Of a DNA stretch of 64,000 nt, positions 22,074 to 33,929 are shown one piece after another. Origin of the DNA: Heterohyrax brucei (lineage: Eukaryota > Chordata > Mammalia > Hyracoidea > Procaviidae); the NCBI GenBank assembly GCA_028571685.1, contig CM053141.1, positions 75,563,833-75,627,832 on the forward strand. Direction: 5' to 3'. The notes under the pieces are model-generated. The model worked only from the letters and a program-made list of their open reading frames with translations. It was not told the origin of the DNA and made no database searches. Every line of letters begins with the position of its first letter. The stretch's first letter is position 1. A program made the position numbers and the translations under genes.

Positions 22074-22139
22074 GGGTGGGACCAAAGGAGTATCTTAGAT
22101 TGTCACTCATAAGTTTTTAAGATCTCAGACATTACTTAC

Positions 22140-22664
22140 TGTCATAGATTGAAATGTGTCCCTCCAAAAATGTGTGTAGCCATGTGGCTGAACCATGATT
22201 CTCAATATTTTGTGTTTGCCCTCCATTTTGGGATTTTCCTATGCTGTGTGTTAGAGGATTAGGGTGGGACTGTAAATCCCTTCATAAGATCACCTCTCTA
22301 CTCCACCGTAAAGGGAGTTTCCCTGGAATACGGCTTGCACCACCCTTTATCCTTTCATCGTACAAGAGATTGAAGGAAAGGAAAGCAAGTAGATAGTTGG
22401 GAACCTCACACCATCAAGAAAGCAGCACCAGGGGAAGAGTGCATCCTTCAGACAGAGGTTCCTGTGTCAGGATGCTCCCCGATCAAAGACTGATGCAACA
22501 CAAGGACTCTCCTCCAGAGCTGACAGAGAGAGAGTCCTTCCCCTGGAATAGACATCCTGAATGTGGACTTGTAACCTACTGGATTGTATAAGAATAAACA
22601 CTTGCTTGTCAAAGCCATCCATTTGGTGGTATTTCTGTTAGAGCAGCACCAGATGGCTAAAACA
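22140..22664 (+). mobile_element. MaLR-type solo LTR with 5 bp target duplication
   Basis: The LTR starts 'tgtcatagattgaaatgtgt' and ends 'gatggctaaaaca'. The perfect target duplication 'cttac' lies at 22135-22139 and 22665-22669. A 5 bp duplication is typical of the ERVL/MaLR class. It was the second LTR insertion into the same antisense L1. Confidence 0.9.
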
Positions 22665-23289
22665 CTTACCAAAGTAGAATGTAGAACATTTTCTTTACAA
22701 ATTATGTCAACTGAGCTAGATGTTCCCTGAGACCAGTTTCTAGGCCTCAGCCTATTAATTCAGTCCTACAAGGAGTCTGAAAGTGTCTATGAAGCTTCCA
22801 TGACCTTTCCTTGGTCAAGTCATGCTGACTTCCTCAGTATTAGATGCTATCTTACCTTTCACCAAAGTTATCACTTACTATCGTCTAGTTAGTGTTTTTC
22901 CTTTCCCACTCTCCCCTCTGTAAACTTCAAAGATTATTTCTTTCTGTGCATAAACCTTTCCACAAATTTTTATAATAGTGGTCTCATACAATATATGTCT
23001 TTTTGTGATTAGCTTACTTCACTCAGCATAATGTCCTCCAGATTCACGCAAGTTATAAGATGATTTGCAGATTCATCATTGCTTTTGATAACAATCAAAC
23101 ATAACATTCCTTTGTATGTATGCACCATAGTTTATCCATTAATCCATTGACAGGCACTTACACGTTGTTTCCATCTTTTTGCCATTGTGAATAAGGACCA
23201 AAATTATCTCAGTGCATATTTTTTACATCAATAGGACTATTTTACCAACTCTGTTTTTTTCAGTCTTCAACTCTAATTAACCTGAGACA

Positions 23290-23790
23290 GTTAAATGGCA
23301 AAGAAAAAGGGGTACAAACCAGAAGTAGTCCTCTAATATACATTTATCCCTTCTTATCATAAATAGACCCCCAGTTTTTGGCTAGGCACATGACTACCCA
23401 GAGAAAACACTACATTTCCCAGCCTTCCTTGGAGGTAGGGATGACTGTGTAACCAACTTCTGATGAATGAATAGGTATACTCATATGTAACTTCCAGGTA
23501 GTGTCTTTAAATAGCAGCAAAATGCTTTTTCCCTTTTTCTCTCCCCTGCTGGCTGGACTGAGAATGTGGAGGCTGGACCTGATCATCTTAAACTAGAAGT
23601 TACAACTTGCATGTGAAGAATGTTAAGGATAGTGGAGAATCAAGCTAGAAGGAGCTTTGGTCTCTGATGAACGAATTACCCATTCCAGTCCAGAGATGCC
23701 TATGAGAGACAAATAAACTTTTATCTTGTTTAAGCCACTGTTATTTGGGTTGTTATTCATAGTCAAACCTAATTTTACTGTAGACATCCA
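23290..23790 (+). mobile_element. Ancient LTR-like repeat, family not assigned
   Basis: 'ctacatttcccagccttcct', 'cccctgctggctggactgag' and 'aaataaacttttatcttgtt' followed by 'taagccactgttatttggg' follow the order of an old mammalian LTR with its poly(A) signal near the end. Confidence 0.55.
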
Positions 23791-24559
23791 GATGATTATT
23801 TGCAGCTGAACAATGTAGTTAGACTCAAAATGATTGTACATTTATTAAATAAAAACATGTCAGTCTATAAACAGAGGATGATAAATGTCTTGTGCATCTA
23901 CCAGACGATGAGCTGGAAAATGAATCTCATGCTATTTTGCAACCCTTGCTCAGAGATAAGCAATGCAGAGATGGCAAGAGCTTGCACATTATTAGTCTAC
24001 TGGACACATGATGTAATTTTGAAACAGTTTAAAATATGAGAATATGTAAGGGAGACACAGAACACAGGAAAGAGAATTTTCAAGTAAGCTGACAACATGA
24101 GCGATATATGAATTTTGTGGAAATTTTGATACTGGTAATACACAGTATTGTAAAAGTTGTCACATGCCAACAGCAAGAAAGAATGATGCTCATTTTGTAA
24201 TGTAAATTACCAATGCAAAACACTAGGAAACTGAGGCTATCTTTAAGTTTAGAAACTTTACTTTGAAAATGAATAAATTATGTAATGTCTTATATAACAT
24301 ACATGCTGCCATTTACTATAATTGTCTAAAGGCATGCTATGAACACTGTTAACTTGTTCCTCTATGAACCAAATGTGTCAGAAAGTACTGGAAATATCAA
24401 AGTATCATGAAATACAGTAATATCTTACATATGGTGCTTACAGTTTGTTTATACAGAACATTGAATGCCTTCTTTAATTGCTGAGAAAACAGAGACAAGA
24501 AAAGTCCTCTTTAAAACTCTAAAATTTTATAAAACAATCAACAATCAGGTATTAAGATC
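23791..24559. other. Unassigned AT-rich DNA
   Basis: No gene, RNA gene or named repeat was found. Confidence 0.5.
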
Positions 24560-24835
24560 AGCAGACAAACATTTTTGTCTTTACTCTGATGTAGACATTA
24601 TTCCAAGTACTCTGTTAAGTGTAAACTCAATATAAAGCCAAGTTAACCATATGAGAGAATCCCATCATTGTACAGTCAAGGAAACTGAAGCATTAAAAAA
24701 GCTAATAAACTTTCCAGAAGCCACACAAGTATTAATAAAAAATAATAATAATAATAATAAAAATCAGGGATTTGAACCCACATACTCTGGCTGCAGAGCC
24801 CACAATTTAAACACAATGTAATGCTGCAACACACA
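24560..24835 (-). mobile_element. MIR-like SINE, antisense, holding an (AAT)n repeat
   Basis: 'gtcaaggaaactgaagcatt', 'ccagaagccacacaag' and 'tcagggatttgaacccacat' follow MIR in reverse. An (AAT)n tract of about 25 bases at 24738-24762 interrupts it. Confidence 0.7.
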
Positions 24836-24879
24836 TGAACAGAAACATGTAGAAGAAAACTTCGAATATGGGAGGGACA

Positions 24880-25460
24880 TCTATTCCAGACTAGAAAATC
24901 TTCTTAGAGGACATGACATTTGACCTAGGTCTTGAAGGACGAGTAGGAATTTAACAATGAATAAAAAGGAGAGGAAATGTACATAAAACAGTATAAGCAA
25001 TACTTGCAAAAGCATACAGCATTAACGAGAATAAACTTAAGATAATTACATCATGGGACTGACAAAAAACAGGAAGAAGGATGGTAGAAATGAGGTCAGG
25101 GAGATAAGCAAAAATCTGTGGGCTAACTTACAACTTGAATTTAATTTTAGTACCTGAGGGCAACATATGGAAGATTTTAAGTAGGAGAAAAATATTTCAT
25201 TTTCTATTTGGAAAACTTATTCTAGCATCAGTGACATGGAGGAGAAATTAAAGAAAGATGAGTCCAATTTGAATATCACTAGAGTTATCCAGAAAAGTCC
25301 TGATGATGGCCTGAACCGAGCCAGTGGCACTAGAAATGAGGAAGAAAGGATAGATTTCAAAAGTATATAGGAGGCAGAGTCCACAGATAGTAAGTGCAAT
25401 ATATACAGCATCAGAGAAATAACCAAGTAGAAATTCCCAGGGTTACGGCTCAGGAATCTT
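24880..25460. mobile_element. Ancient repeat, family not assigned
   Basis: 'acatttgacctaggtcttga' followed by 'aggacgagtaggaa' and later 'cctgagggcaacatatgg' follows a widespread old mammalian repeat pattern that I cannot name with confidence. Confidence 0.4.
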
Positions 25461-25972
25461 AATGGATGAAGCTAAAATAAGAGGCACAGTTTACATACCA
25501 CTTTCACATTAAATTATCTGTATAGCATGCAAGAGACTCATGCAAATGGCATAGCAGTGAAATGTATCACAAAAAGGCCGAAAGGGCAGAACATCTGGCA
25601 ACATCCATCAACTTTGGGGCAGATGACTAGCACTTGTTCAAAGTTTAGATAGAAAAGGACAGTTTGAATTCTTAGTAGTTAAAATCAATTCTTATCACCG
25701 TTCTGTGCTATGTAATAGATGTGTTGATAGATTTCAGAGCTCTGACAGCTGACTGTGTTAGAAGACATTGTTAATACGGGAAGAAACTAGAAAGCTATGT
25801 AGATATATAAGGAGGAAGTAGCAGCTTATTAATGTAAGTCAGGGTGGAAAGTTAGTTTCATTCAAGATAAAAAGAGCTTGAAAAATAATTTTGGTTGTCA
25901 GCAAAAAGAAAGTGACTGCTGATTCATTCTAGCCTGAGTTTGGAAATAACAGAGAAATTCTTGAAAGCAGGG
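25461..25972. other. Unassigned DNA
   Basis: No gene or clear repeat was found before the LTR at 25973. Confidence 0.5.
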
Positions 25973-26481
25973 TGTCATGGATTGAATTGTGTCCCCCCAA
26001 AAATATGTGTAGCCATGTGGCTGAGCCATGATCTCCAATATTTTATGACTCTCCTCCATTTTGTGATTTTCTTTGCTGTATGTTAAAGGATTAGGGTGGG
26101 ACTATAAATCTCTTCAGAAGATCACCTCCCTTTTCCACTGGAAAGGGAGTTTCTCTGGAGTACGGCTTGCCCCACCATTAACCCTTTCATCCTACAAGAG
26201 AAGCAAGCATGGAATTGGGAACTTCATACCATCAAGAAAGCAGCACTGGGAGAAGAGCACGTCCTTCAGACTTGAGGTTCCTGGGCCAAGATGCTCCCCA
26301 GACAAAGACTGATGCAATACCTGATTTCCTTCCAGAGCCAACAAGAGAGAAAGCCTTTCCCTGGAGTAGACACCCTGAATATGGACTTGCAGCCTACCAG
26401 ACTATGTAAAAATAAACTTTCCTTTGTTAAAGCCACCCACCTGTGGTATTTTTGTTAGAGCAGCACTAGCTGACTAAAACA
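25973..26481 (+). mobile_element. MaLR-type solo LTR
   Basis: It runs from 'tgtcatggattgaattgtgt' to 'gctgactaaaaca', 509 bases. The flanks 'caggg' (25968-25972) and 'gaggg' (26482-26486) agree at 4 of 5 bases, consistent with a 5 bp target duplication. It is close to the copies at 22140, 45240 and 62312, one of the younger subfamily. Confidence 0.87.
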
Positions 26482-26584
26482 GAGGGACAGCATATTTTAC
26501 ATTGAAACTGAGCTTCAACTGTAATCTTAGGGAATGGTGGTTCTTCCAAAAACCATCTTTTTGAAATTCAGAGCTTCTGGTTGC

Positions 26585-26800
26585 ACAACAACTGAGAAAA
26601 CTGCTGACAGAAAATCATCACGTATATAGCTGATGTGAACAATACAATGAACCAACAGAAATCCACTGACAGTACACCCAACATCACATGATACACTTTT
26701 TTTCCCAAATGTCTATGACCTATTCACCAAGATCAGCCCCATCTTGGACCATAAAACGGACCTCATCAAATTTAAAAGAATTTAAATCTCTTTTCAAGAA
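26585..26800 (+). mobile_element. Old L1 ORF2 endonuclease fragment
   Basis: 'accaagatcagccccatctt' then 'ggaccataaaac' and 'aaatttaaaagaatttaaat' resemble the endonuclease part of ORF2 in an old L1 (LDHK...KFKRI-type coding). It is separate from, and older than, the L1 that starts at about 26804. Confidence 0.65.
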
Positions 26801-26803
26801 ACC

Positions 26804-28790
26804 AGGGGCAGGGCCAAGATGGAGGGCTAGACATATGTCCCTTTGATTCTCTCTGAGAACTAAGGCCCAGAAAAATAAATGAACAGCAGTGTCAACATTC
26901 CGGGAGCCCCAAGGTCAGGCATAGGGTTGTGAGATCGGACTGGGCAACAGGAAGGGGGAAACTACCTTATTGACAGTGAGACATTGGCATACTGAGTCCC
27001 ACCTCTGCTGGTGCATCAGCTGAGAGCATTACAGGTACAGATGCTTTCTTTGTTAACTGGGAGGCTGAGACTGAGACTGCCAAGCTTCTGAGCCTGGCAC
27101 GGGCCAGCTACTATGCTGAACTTCAGTGCCTAACTAAACAGCACATCCCACAGCAGAGAGACTATGCTTGGGACATCCACATGTAGAGAAACCAACAATA
27201 GCTGGTCACCAAGTGTGGCAGTGCTCCTCCCTCATCTCTTCTCTGAGCTATGCCTCAGATACTGCTGACTCATGACAGGCAAGGCGGCTCAAGTGATATG
27301 CCATCTTGGTCAGCTGAGAGGCAGAGTCAGCTATGCCTGAGGGTATAGCTGGAGCTAACTCCCATGCTGAGCAACAGTGCCTGTCTGGATATGCTTCTCC
27401 CAGCATGAAAGCTGTTTTTAAAACAATCATACCTAGAGAACATAAGGACAGCTGGTGGCCAAGTGCAGTGGTACCCTAACTCCTCCCTTCTTTCAGCCAT
27501 GCCATTGCTTCTGTGGATGGCCCACAGGGCGCTGTCTTTGTTAGCCAGAAGGTGTGGCCTGCCACCCCTGAAGGCCTGGCTATTATCAGATATGGTTGGT
27601 CAACACCTCTCTCAACAGAAAAGCAGCTTTTAAGATAGGAGCAGCTAGAGATTGCAGCAGTGACTGGTGGCTGAGTGTGGCAGGCCATTTCCACCACCCT
27701 ACACTGAACTACATCCTAGAGTCAGCTGATGGCCTCCCAGAGACTCCAGAAGTGGGGCACCACCTTTGTCAGCCAGGAAGTGGGTCCTGCCATCCCTGAG
27801 GTCCTGGCTGCTTTTGGCTGCCACTGGACAGCACCCCTCTCAGCAGAAAAGCAGTTTTTAAGACAAGGCTGTCTAGAGAATGCAGCAGTCCCTGGCAGTC
27901 AAGTGTAATGCTATCTTTCTCTCCTCCCTTCCCTGAGCTACACCATGGTCTCAACTGGCATGACACTGGAGAGCCAGCACAAGTAGCTCACTATATTTAT
28001 CAGTCAGGAGATGGGGCCTGGCACCCCTGAGGGCCCAGCTGGGGCCAGCCACATAGCTGAGCAGCACTATGGGGCTTGACACAATGTATACTGCCAGAGA
28101 AGCTATACATAAGTCAGCTGCGCCTAGAGAGCACAGCAGCAGCTGGTGACCAAATCTAGCCATACCTTTACTCACTCTGTTGTTAGAACTATGCCATGGC
28201 TCCCATTGGTGTAACACCAGAGAAACTAACAGCTTCTTGGCAGTGTGAAGACAACAATCAATATCTAACCATTTAAGGAAGCAGAACACCATGGCTCCAG
28301 AAAACTCCCAAAATAAAGAATAAAAAATACTTCTCAGATGAAAAAGTCTTTTTGAAATTAGAGGTAGAATACAAAAGAATTATGTATAGAGTCCTAGAGA
28401 TCAAACAAAATGCAGCAGAATAAAATGAAAAATTAAGGAAGCTATGTGAACTACTAGAGTAACAATGATCTAAAATCCAGTAGCTCAATAACAAAATTAC
28501 AGAATTAGACAAGTCAATGCAAAGCCAAAGATCAGGACCAAGGAACTGGAATGCAGAATTAGCAAGACTGAAGATAAAGTAACTGACACCAGCATTTATG
28601 CAGAGAAGTCAGATAAAAGAAACAAGAAAAATGAAGGAGCATTGAGAACCACATGGGACTCTATCAAGGGGAATAATCTATGAGTAATTGGCATTTCTGA
28701 ACACAGAGGGAAACAAAAAAGACATACAGAATTGCTGAAGAGTTGTTGACAGAAAATTTCCCAGACATCATGAAAGAAGACAACATATAT
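26804..28790 (+). mobile_element. L1 LINE, 5' UTR and ORF1 start only
   Basis: It starts 'ggggcagggccaagatggag', the same 5' end as the copies at 6306 and 59816. The 5' UTR monomers run to about 28240 and a decayed ORF1 N-terminal, coiled-coil region follows (about 28290-28790). The L1 then stops and RTE sequence begins at 28791, so ORF1 C-terminus, ORF2 and 3' UTR are missing. An L1 keeping its 5' half and lacking the rest must have been cut by later rearrangement. Confidence 0.88.
27052..28240 (+). repeat. L1 5' UTR tandem monomers, period about 231 bp
   Basis: The marker 'gtcagctgagaggcagagtc' at 27309 recurs in variant form at 27540 ('gttagccagaaggtgtggcc'), 27770 ('gtcagccaggaagtgggtcc') and 28002 ('atcagtcaggagatggggcc'). 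Spacings are 231, 230 and 232. An earlier, more diverged unit begins at 27052. Other parts keep the same phase: 'agcagaaaagcagtttttaa', 'ctagagaatgcagcagtccc' and 'cctcccttccctgagctac'. This regular period shows a tandem-monomer promoter. Confidence 0.88.
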
Positions 28791-30930
28791 ACTGTGGAAA
28801 AAGAAGATAGAAAAATTCAATATCACCAGTCAGAACAAGGCTAGTGTCCTGCTGTGGAACAGACCATCAATAGCCATACACAAGTTCAAGCTGAAATTGA
28901 AGAAAATTGGAAAAAGTTCATGAGAGCCAAAATACCATCTCCAACATATCCCATCTGAATTTAGAGACAATCTGAAGAACGGATTTGATGTAATGAATAC
29001 TTCTGACTGAAAACCAGATGAGTTGTGAAATGACATTAAGGACATCATCCATGAAGAAAGCAAGAGGTCATTAAAAAGACAAGAAAGCAAGAAAATACCA
29101 AAATAAACATATGAAGAACTTGCTCTTGAACACTGAGTAAATAGAGCAATTGGAAAAAATGATGAAGTCAAAGAGCAGAACAAAATATTCAAAGGGAGCC
29201 CCAAGAAAACAGGAAAAGTATTCTAGTGACATGTGCTAACACTTGGAGGTAGAAAACCAAAAGGGAAGAACACATTCAGCATTTCTCAAGCCGAATGAAC
29301 TAAAAATCCAAACCTCAAGTTGTAATTATGAAGGGTTCTACAGGGAAATATTAAGCAGCACAGGAAGCATCGAAAGAAGATGAAAGGAATACCTGGAGTC
29401 GTTATACCCAAAAAAATGGCTCAGCGTTCAGCCATTTCAGGAGGCAGCATAACACCAGCAATCAAAAGTAATGAAGGGTGAAGTCTAAGCTGCACTAAAG
29501 GCACTGACGAAAAACAAGGCACCAGGAATGGATGGAACACCAACCAAGACGTTTTAACAAATGGGATGTAGTGCTGAAAGTACTGACTCATCTGTGCCAA
29601 GAAATCTGGACGACAGATACCTGGCCAACTAGCTGAGGAGATCCATATTTATGCCTCTTTCCAAGAAAGGTGACCCAACTAAATGTAAAAATTATTGAAC
29701 AATATCACTAATGTCACATAAAATTTATAAGTAAAATTTTTCTGAAGATCATTTAAAAGTTGCTGTTGCAGTGTATCAACAGAGAACTGTCAAAAATTCA
29801 AGCCAGATTCAGAAGAGGACGAGAAATCAAGGATATCATTGCTGATGTCAGTCAGATCCTGACTGAAAGCAGAAGACACTGGAAAGTTATCTCCCTGTGT
29901 TTTATTAACAATGCAAAAGCATTCAGCCGTGTGGATCATAACAAATCATAATAACATTGCGAAGAATAGGAATTCCAGAATACTTAATTGTGTTCCTGAG
30001 AAAACTGCACATAGATCAAGAGGCAGTCATTTAAAAAGAGCTAGGGGACACTTAGTGGTTTAAAGTAAGGAAAGGTATGCATCAGGATTATATTTTTTCA
30101 CCATACCTATTCAATCTGCTGCTGAGCAAATAATCTAAAAAGCTGGACTACAGGAAGAAGAACCCAGTATCAGGATTAGATGAAGACTCATTAACAACCT
30201 GTGATATGCAGATGACACAACTTTGCTTGCTGAAAGTGCAGAGAACTCTATGCACTTACTGATGAGAATCAAAGACCACCACCTTCAGCATGGATTAAGC
30301 CTCAACATAAAGAAAAACAAAAATTCTCATAACTGGACCAATAAGCAACATCATGATAAATGGAGAAAAGATTGAAGTTGTCAAGGATTTTATTTTACTT
30401 AGATCCACAATCAACCCTCATGGAAGCAACAGTCAAGAAATTAAAAGATGCACTGCATTGGGTAAATCTGCTACAAAAGACCTCTTTAAAGTGTTGAAAA
30501 GCAAAGATGTTACCTAGAAGACTAGGCGCACCTGACTCAAGTCACGGTGTGTTCAATTACCTCATATGTATGCAAAAGCTGAACAATGAATAAGAGAAGA
30601 ACAAAGAATTGACAGTTTTGAATTGAGGTGTTGTCAAAGAACATTGAATATACCATGTACTGTCAAAAGAACAAACAAATCTGTCTTGGAAGAAGTATGA
30701 CTAGAATGCATCTTAGAAGCTAGGATGGCAAGACTACATCTCATCACGCTTCATAAAGTAGAGGGTCAGCAAAGAAGAAGACCCTTAAAGTGGACTGACA
30801 GGGCGGCTGCAAAGGTCAGCATAACCATGACAACGATTGTGACAATGGTGCAGGACCAGACAGTGTTTCCTTTTGCTGGGCCTAGGGTCACTGTGAGTGG
30901 AAACTAACTTGACAGCACCTAACAACTTAC
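28791..30930 (+). mobile_element. RTE LINE, 5' truncated, 2.1 kb
   Basis: It starts within the endonuclease-to-RT linker ('actgtggaaaaagaagatag') and continues through the RT domain to the 3' end 'gtcactgtgagtggaaacta' plus 'cacctaacaactt'. The RT active site YADD is visible at 30205-30216, directly preceded by an in-frame TGA at 30202. An RT fragment with 'MLLQCINRELSKIQARFRRG' starts at 29760. The frame is broken many times, so this is an old copy. Confidence 0.92.
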
Positions 30931-30939
30931 ATCTTTCAT

Positions 30940-31062
30940 GAACTGAGACATAAAACTTCTCAACAAATGAATACTAATAAATCAAATCCAACAATGTGTG
31001 AAAAGACCATGACCAAGTCAGGTTTATTTTAGGTATGCAAAATATTTTAACTTGTGAGAAAT
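30940..31062 (+). mobile_element. Old L1 RT-domain fragment
   Basis: 'aatactaataaatcaaatcc' then 'aacaatgtgtg' and 'accatgaccaagtcaggttt' match L1 ORF2 coding for LANRIQ...HDQVGF. It is far more diverged than the main L1 copies and may belong to the same old L1 as 26585-26800. Confidence 0.65.
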
Positions 31063-31915
31063 AGACGCTTTGATAGGGCATTTCCTTTCTTCTAGGAAAG
31101 CATTCTGGGCTTTTGGGGTTGCAAAGCACAGGCCATAATAAAAAAGGAAATGTTTGAGACACTACCTCTCAAAGGAAACATAAATGCTTGGATGGGAAGA
31201 GAAAATGTCATCTGTGTTATAGAAATAAAATTCTACAAATTTTATTTCCTTTAGAGGAATATTCCTCTTTGGATTGTGCTCTTGGGCTGAACTGTGCTCA
31301 AAAATCTTTGCTTATCCTTGTGTATTGTTGGTGGAAATTTACTCAAAGCCTAAAAGGACCTGTCTTCATGGAAGACTGTAATGAGGTGGGCACAAGCTGT
31401 GCACCTTCAGGGCCCCCACAATGAATAGGACACAGAGATAGGGAGAGAGTTGTGTTCTCCACTTCTTTGCTGGATACAGCATCCCTTCAGTTCCTAGAGG
31501 GTTTTTGGCAGCAGAGGTAAAGCGTATTGAGAAAGACTAGCATACTTATAATGGGCATTATTAGCATAGGCCAAGTAGAGGCTGCAGACAGAACTGCAGA
31601 AACTAGCACAGAAGAGGAAGAACAAAAGCAGTGTCATTAGTGATTGTTTATCATGTCCTGACTTATGGGCACATGTCAGGTCACAGAAATTTCCCTAGAG
31701 AACTTTTCCAAGATGAGTTACTGGAACTTTGAGTTTATAAATTTTAACTAAAAAGAACTTAAGATCTTACCCCATCTCCATGAGTCCTCCTGATGAGTAT
31801 CTTCCATTTTAGAACCTCATTTCCCTGTGTGGTTGGTCTGCCCACCAGAGAGGAGGGATAAAAATTCCTTAACATTGAATTAATTTCTTCAGACATACAT
31901 GCTGATCTCTACTCA
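31063..31915. other. Unassigned intergenic DNA
   Basis: No gene or named repeat was found. Base composition is similar to the unique flanks elsewhere in the window. Confidence 0.5.
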
Positions 31916-33838
31916 AGTTGTTGTTGGGTGCCAGCGAGTTGGTTCCAACTCATAGTGACCATAGGTGTACAACAGAACAAAACACTGTCTAGTCCCACGC
32001 CATGCCCACAATCATTGTTATGACTGAGCCCACTGTTGAAGCCATTGCTAAGGGTCTTCTTTTCATTGACCCTCTACTTTACCAAACATGATGTCTGTCT
32101 CCAGGAATTGATCCCTCCTGACAACATGTCCAAAGTATGTAAGACACAGTCTCATCATCCTTGCTTCTAAGGAACACTCTTGCACTTCCTCCAAGGGAGA
32201 TGTGTTTGTCCTTTTCGGCACTCCGTGGTGTTTCAACATTCTTCACCAACACCACAATTCAAAAGCATCAATTCTGTCTTCTTTGTTCATTGTCCAGCTT
32301 TCACATGTATATGATACAACTGAAAACATCATGGCTTGGGTCAAGCACATCTTAAGCCTTCAAGGTGACATCTTTGCTTTTCAGTACTTTAAAGAGGTCT
32401 TTTGCAACAGATTTGCCCAATGCAATGCATCTTTTGATTTCTTGACTGTTTCTTTCAAGAGGGTTGATTGTGGATCCAAGTAAAATAAAATCCTTGACAA
32501 GTTCAGTCTTTTCTCTATTTATTATGATGTTGCTTATTGGTCCAGTTCTGAGGATTTTTGTTTTCTTTATCTTGAGGTATAATCTATACCAAAATCTGAG
32601 GTCTTTGATTCTCATCAGTAAGTGTTTCAAGTTCTCTTCACTTTCAGCAAGCAAAGTTGTGTCATTTGCACATCACAGGTTGTTTATCAGTCTTCCTTCA
32701 ATCCTGATACCACTTTCTTCTTCATATAGGCCAGCTTTGGGATTATTGCTCAGCATGCAGATTGAATAGGTATGGTGAAAGGATACTATCCTGATGCATA
32801 TCTTTCCTGACATTAAACCATGCAGTATCACTTTTTCTGTTCAAACAATTGCCTCTTGATCCATGTACAGATTTTTCACCAGCACAATTAAGTGTTCTGG
32901 AATTCCCGTTCTCCACAAGGCTATCCAGCAATGATATCCCTGGTTTCACATCCTCTTCTAAGTCTGGCTTGAACTCCTAGTAGTTCCCTGTCAGTATACT
33001 GCTGCAGCCACTTTTGAATGATCTTTAGCAACAATTTCTTGCACAGGATATTAATGATATTATTTGACAATTTCTGTATTCATTTTGATTACTTTTCTTG
33101 AAAATATGCACAAATATTGAACTCTTCCAGTAAGTTGGCCAGGTAGCTGTCTTCCAAATTTCTTGCCATAGATAAGTGAGCATTGCCAGCACTGTATCTG
33201 TTTGTTGAAACATCCCAATTGATATTTCGTCAGTTCCTGGCGCTTTGTTTTTCACCAATGCATTTGGACTTCTTCGGTACCATTAATTCCTGATCATAAG
33301 GTACCTCTTGAAATGGTCAAACATCAACTAATTCTTTTTGGTATAATGACCCTGGGTATTCTTTCCATCTTCTTTTGAAGCTTCCTGCATCATTTAATAT
33401 TTTCTCTCTAGACCCAATGGCCCTTGGCTGACTAGAGTTCTTCACTACAACACAAACTTAAATTTTTCTTTTAGTTCTTTCAGCTTGAAAAATGCCAAAT
33501 GCGTTCTTTCCTTTTGGTTTTCTATCTCCAGCTCTTTGCGCATGGCATTATAATACTTAACTTTGTTTTATCAAGCTGCCCTTTGAAATCTTCTATTTAG
33601 TTCTTTTACTTCTTTACTTCTTCCTTTTGCTTTAGCTACTCAACATTCAAGAATAAGTTTCAGAGTCTCTTCTGACATCCAATTTGGTCTTTCCTTCCTG
33701 TCCTTTTAATGACTTCTTCCTTTCTTCATGTATGATGGCCTTGATGTCATTCCACAACTCATCTGGTCTTCAGTCATTAGTATTTAACATATCAAATCTA
33801 ATCTTGAGGTGATCTATAAACTCAGGTGGAATATACTA
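31916..33838 (-). mobile_element. RTE LINE, antisense, 1.9 kb
   Basis: The 3' end is at 31916 ('ttgttgttgggtgccagcga'). The minus strand carries the C-terminal, RT and linker parts back to about 33838 ('caggtggaatatact'). Frames seen include 'LRFWYRLYLKIKKTKILRTG' (32600-32540) and 'MVKNKAPGTDEISIGMFQQ' (from 33258), both RTE hallmarks. The 5' part is absent and there are many frame breaks. Confidence 0.92.
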
Positions 33839-33929
33839 ATCAAGTTAGCCTTACCTCAGTCTGGTATATTTGTATTTTGTTTACTTCACAGTTTAAAGGC
33901 TTTCAAGAAAAATAACCACACTACTTAAT

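Larger units (their letters stand above)
20940..23250 (-). mobile_element. L1 3' end, antisense, split by two solo LTRs
   Basis: The T-rich start near 20940-20990 is the reverse of the L1 tail. It is followed by the L1 3' UTR (20990-21569, 22074-22139, 22665-22980) and the start of the ORF2 C-terminal coding end ('ttttgccattgtgaataagg' near 23180). The three pieces are collinear with the antisense L1 at 52103-53075. It is a 5'-truncated, long-inactive copy. Confidence 0.85.

Noticed and set aside
27052-28240. CRISPR-like or satellite array
   Set aside because: Units are about 231 bases, diverged, and lie exactly in an L1 5' UTR; they are promoter monomers.
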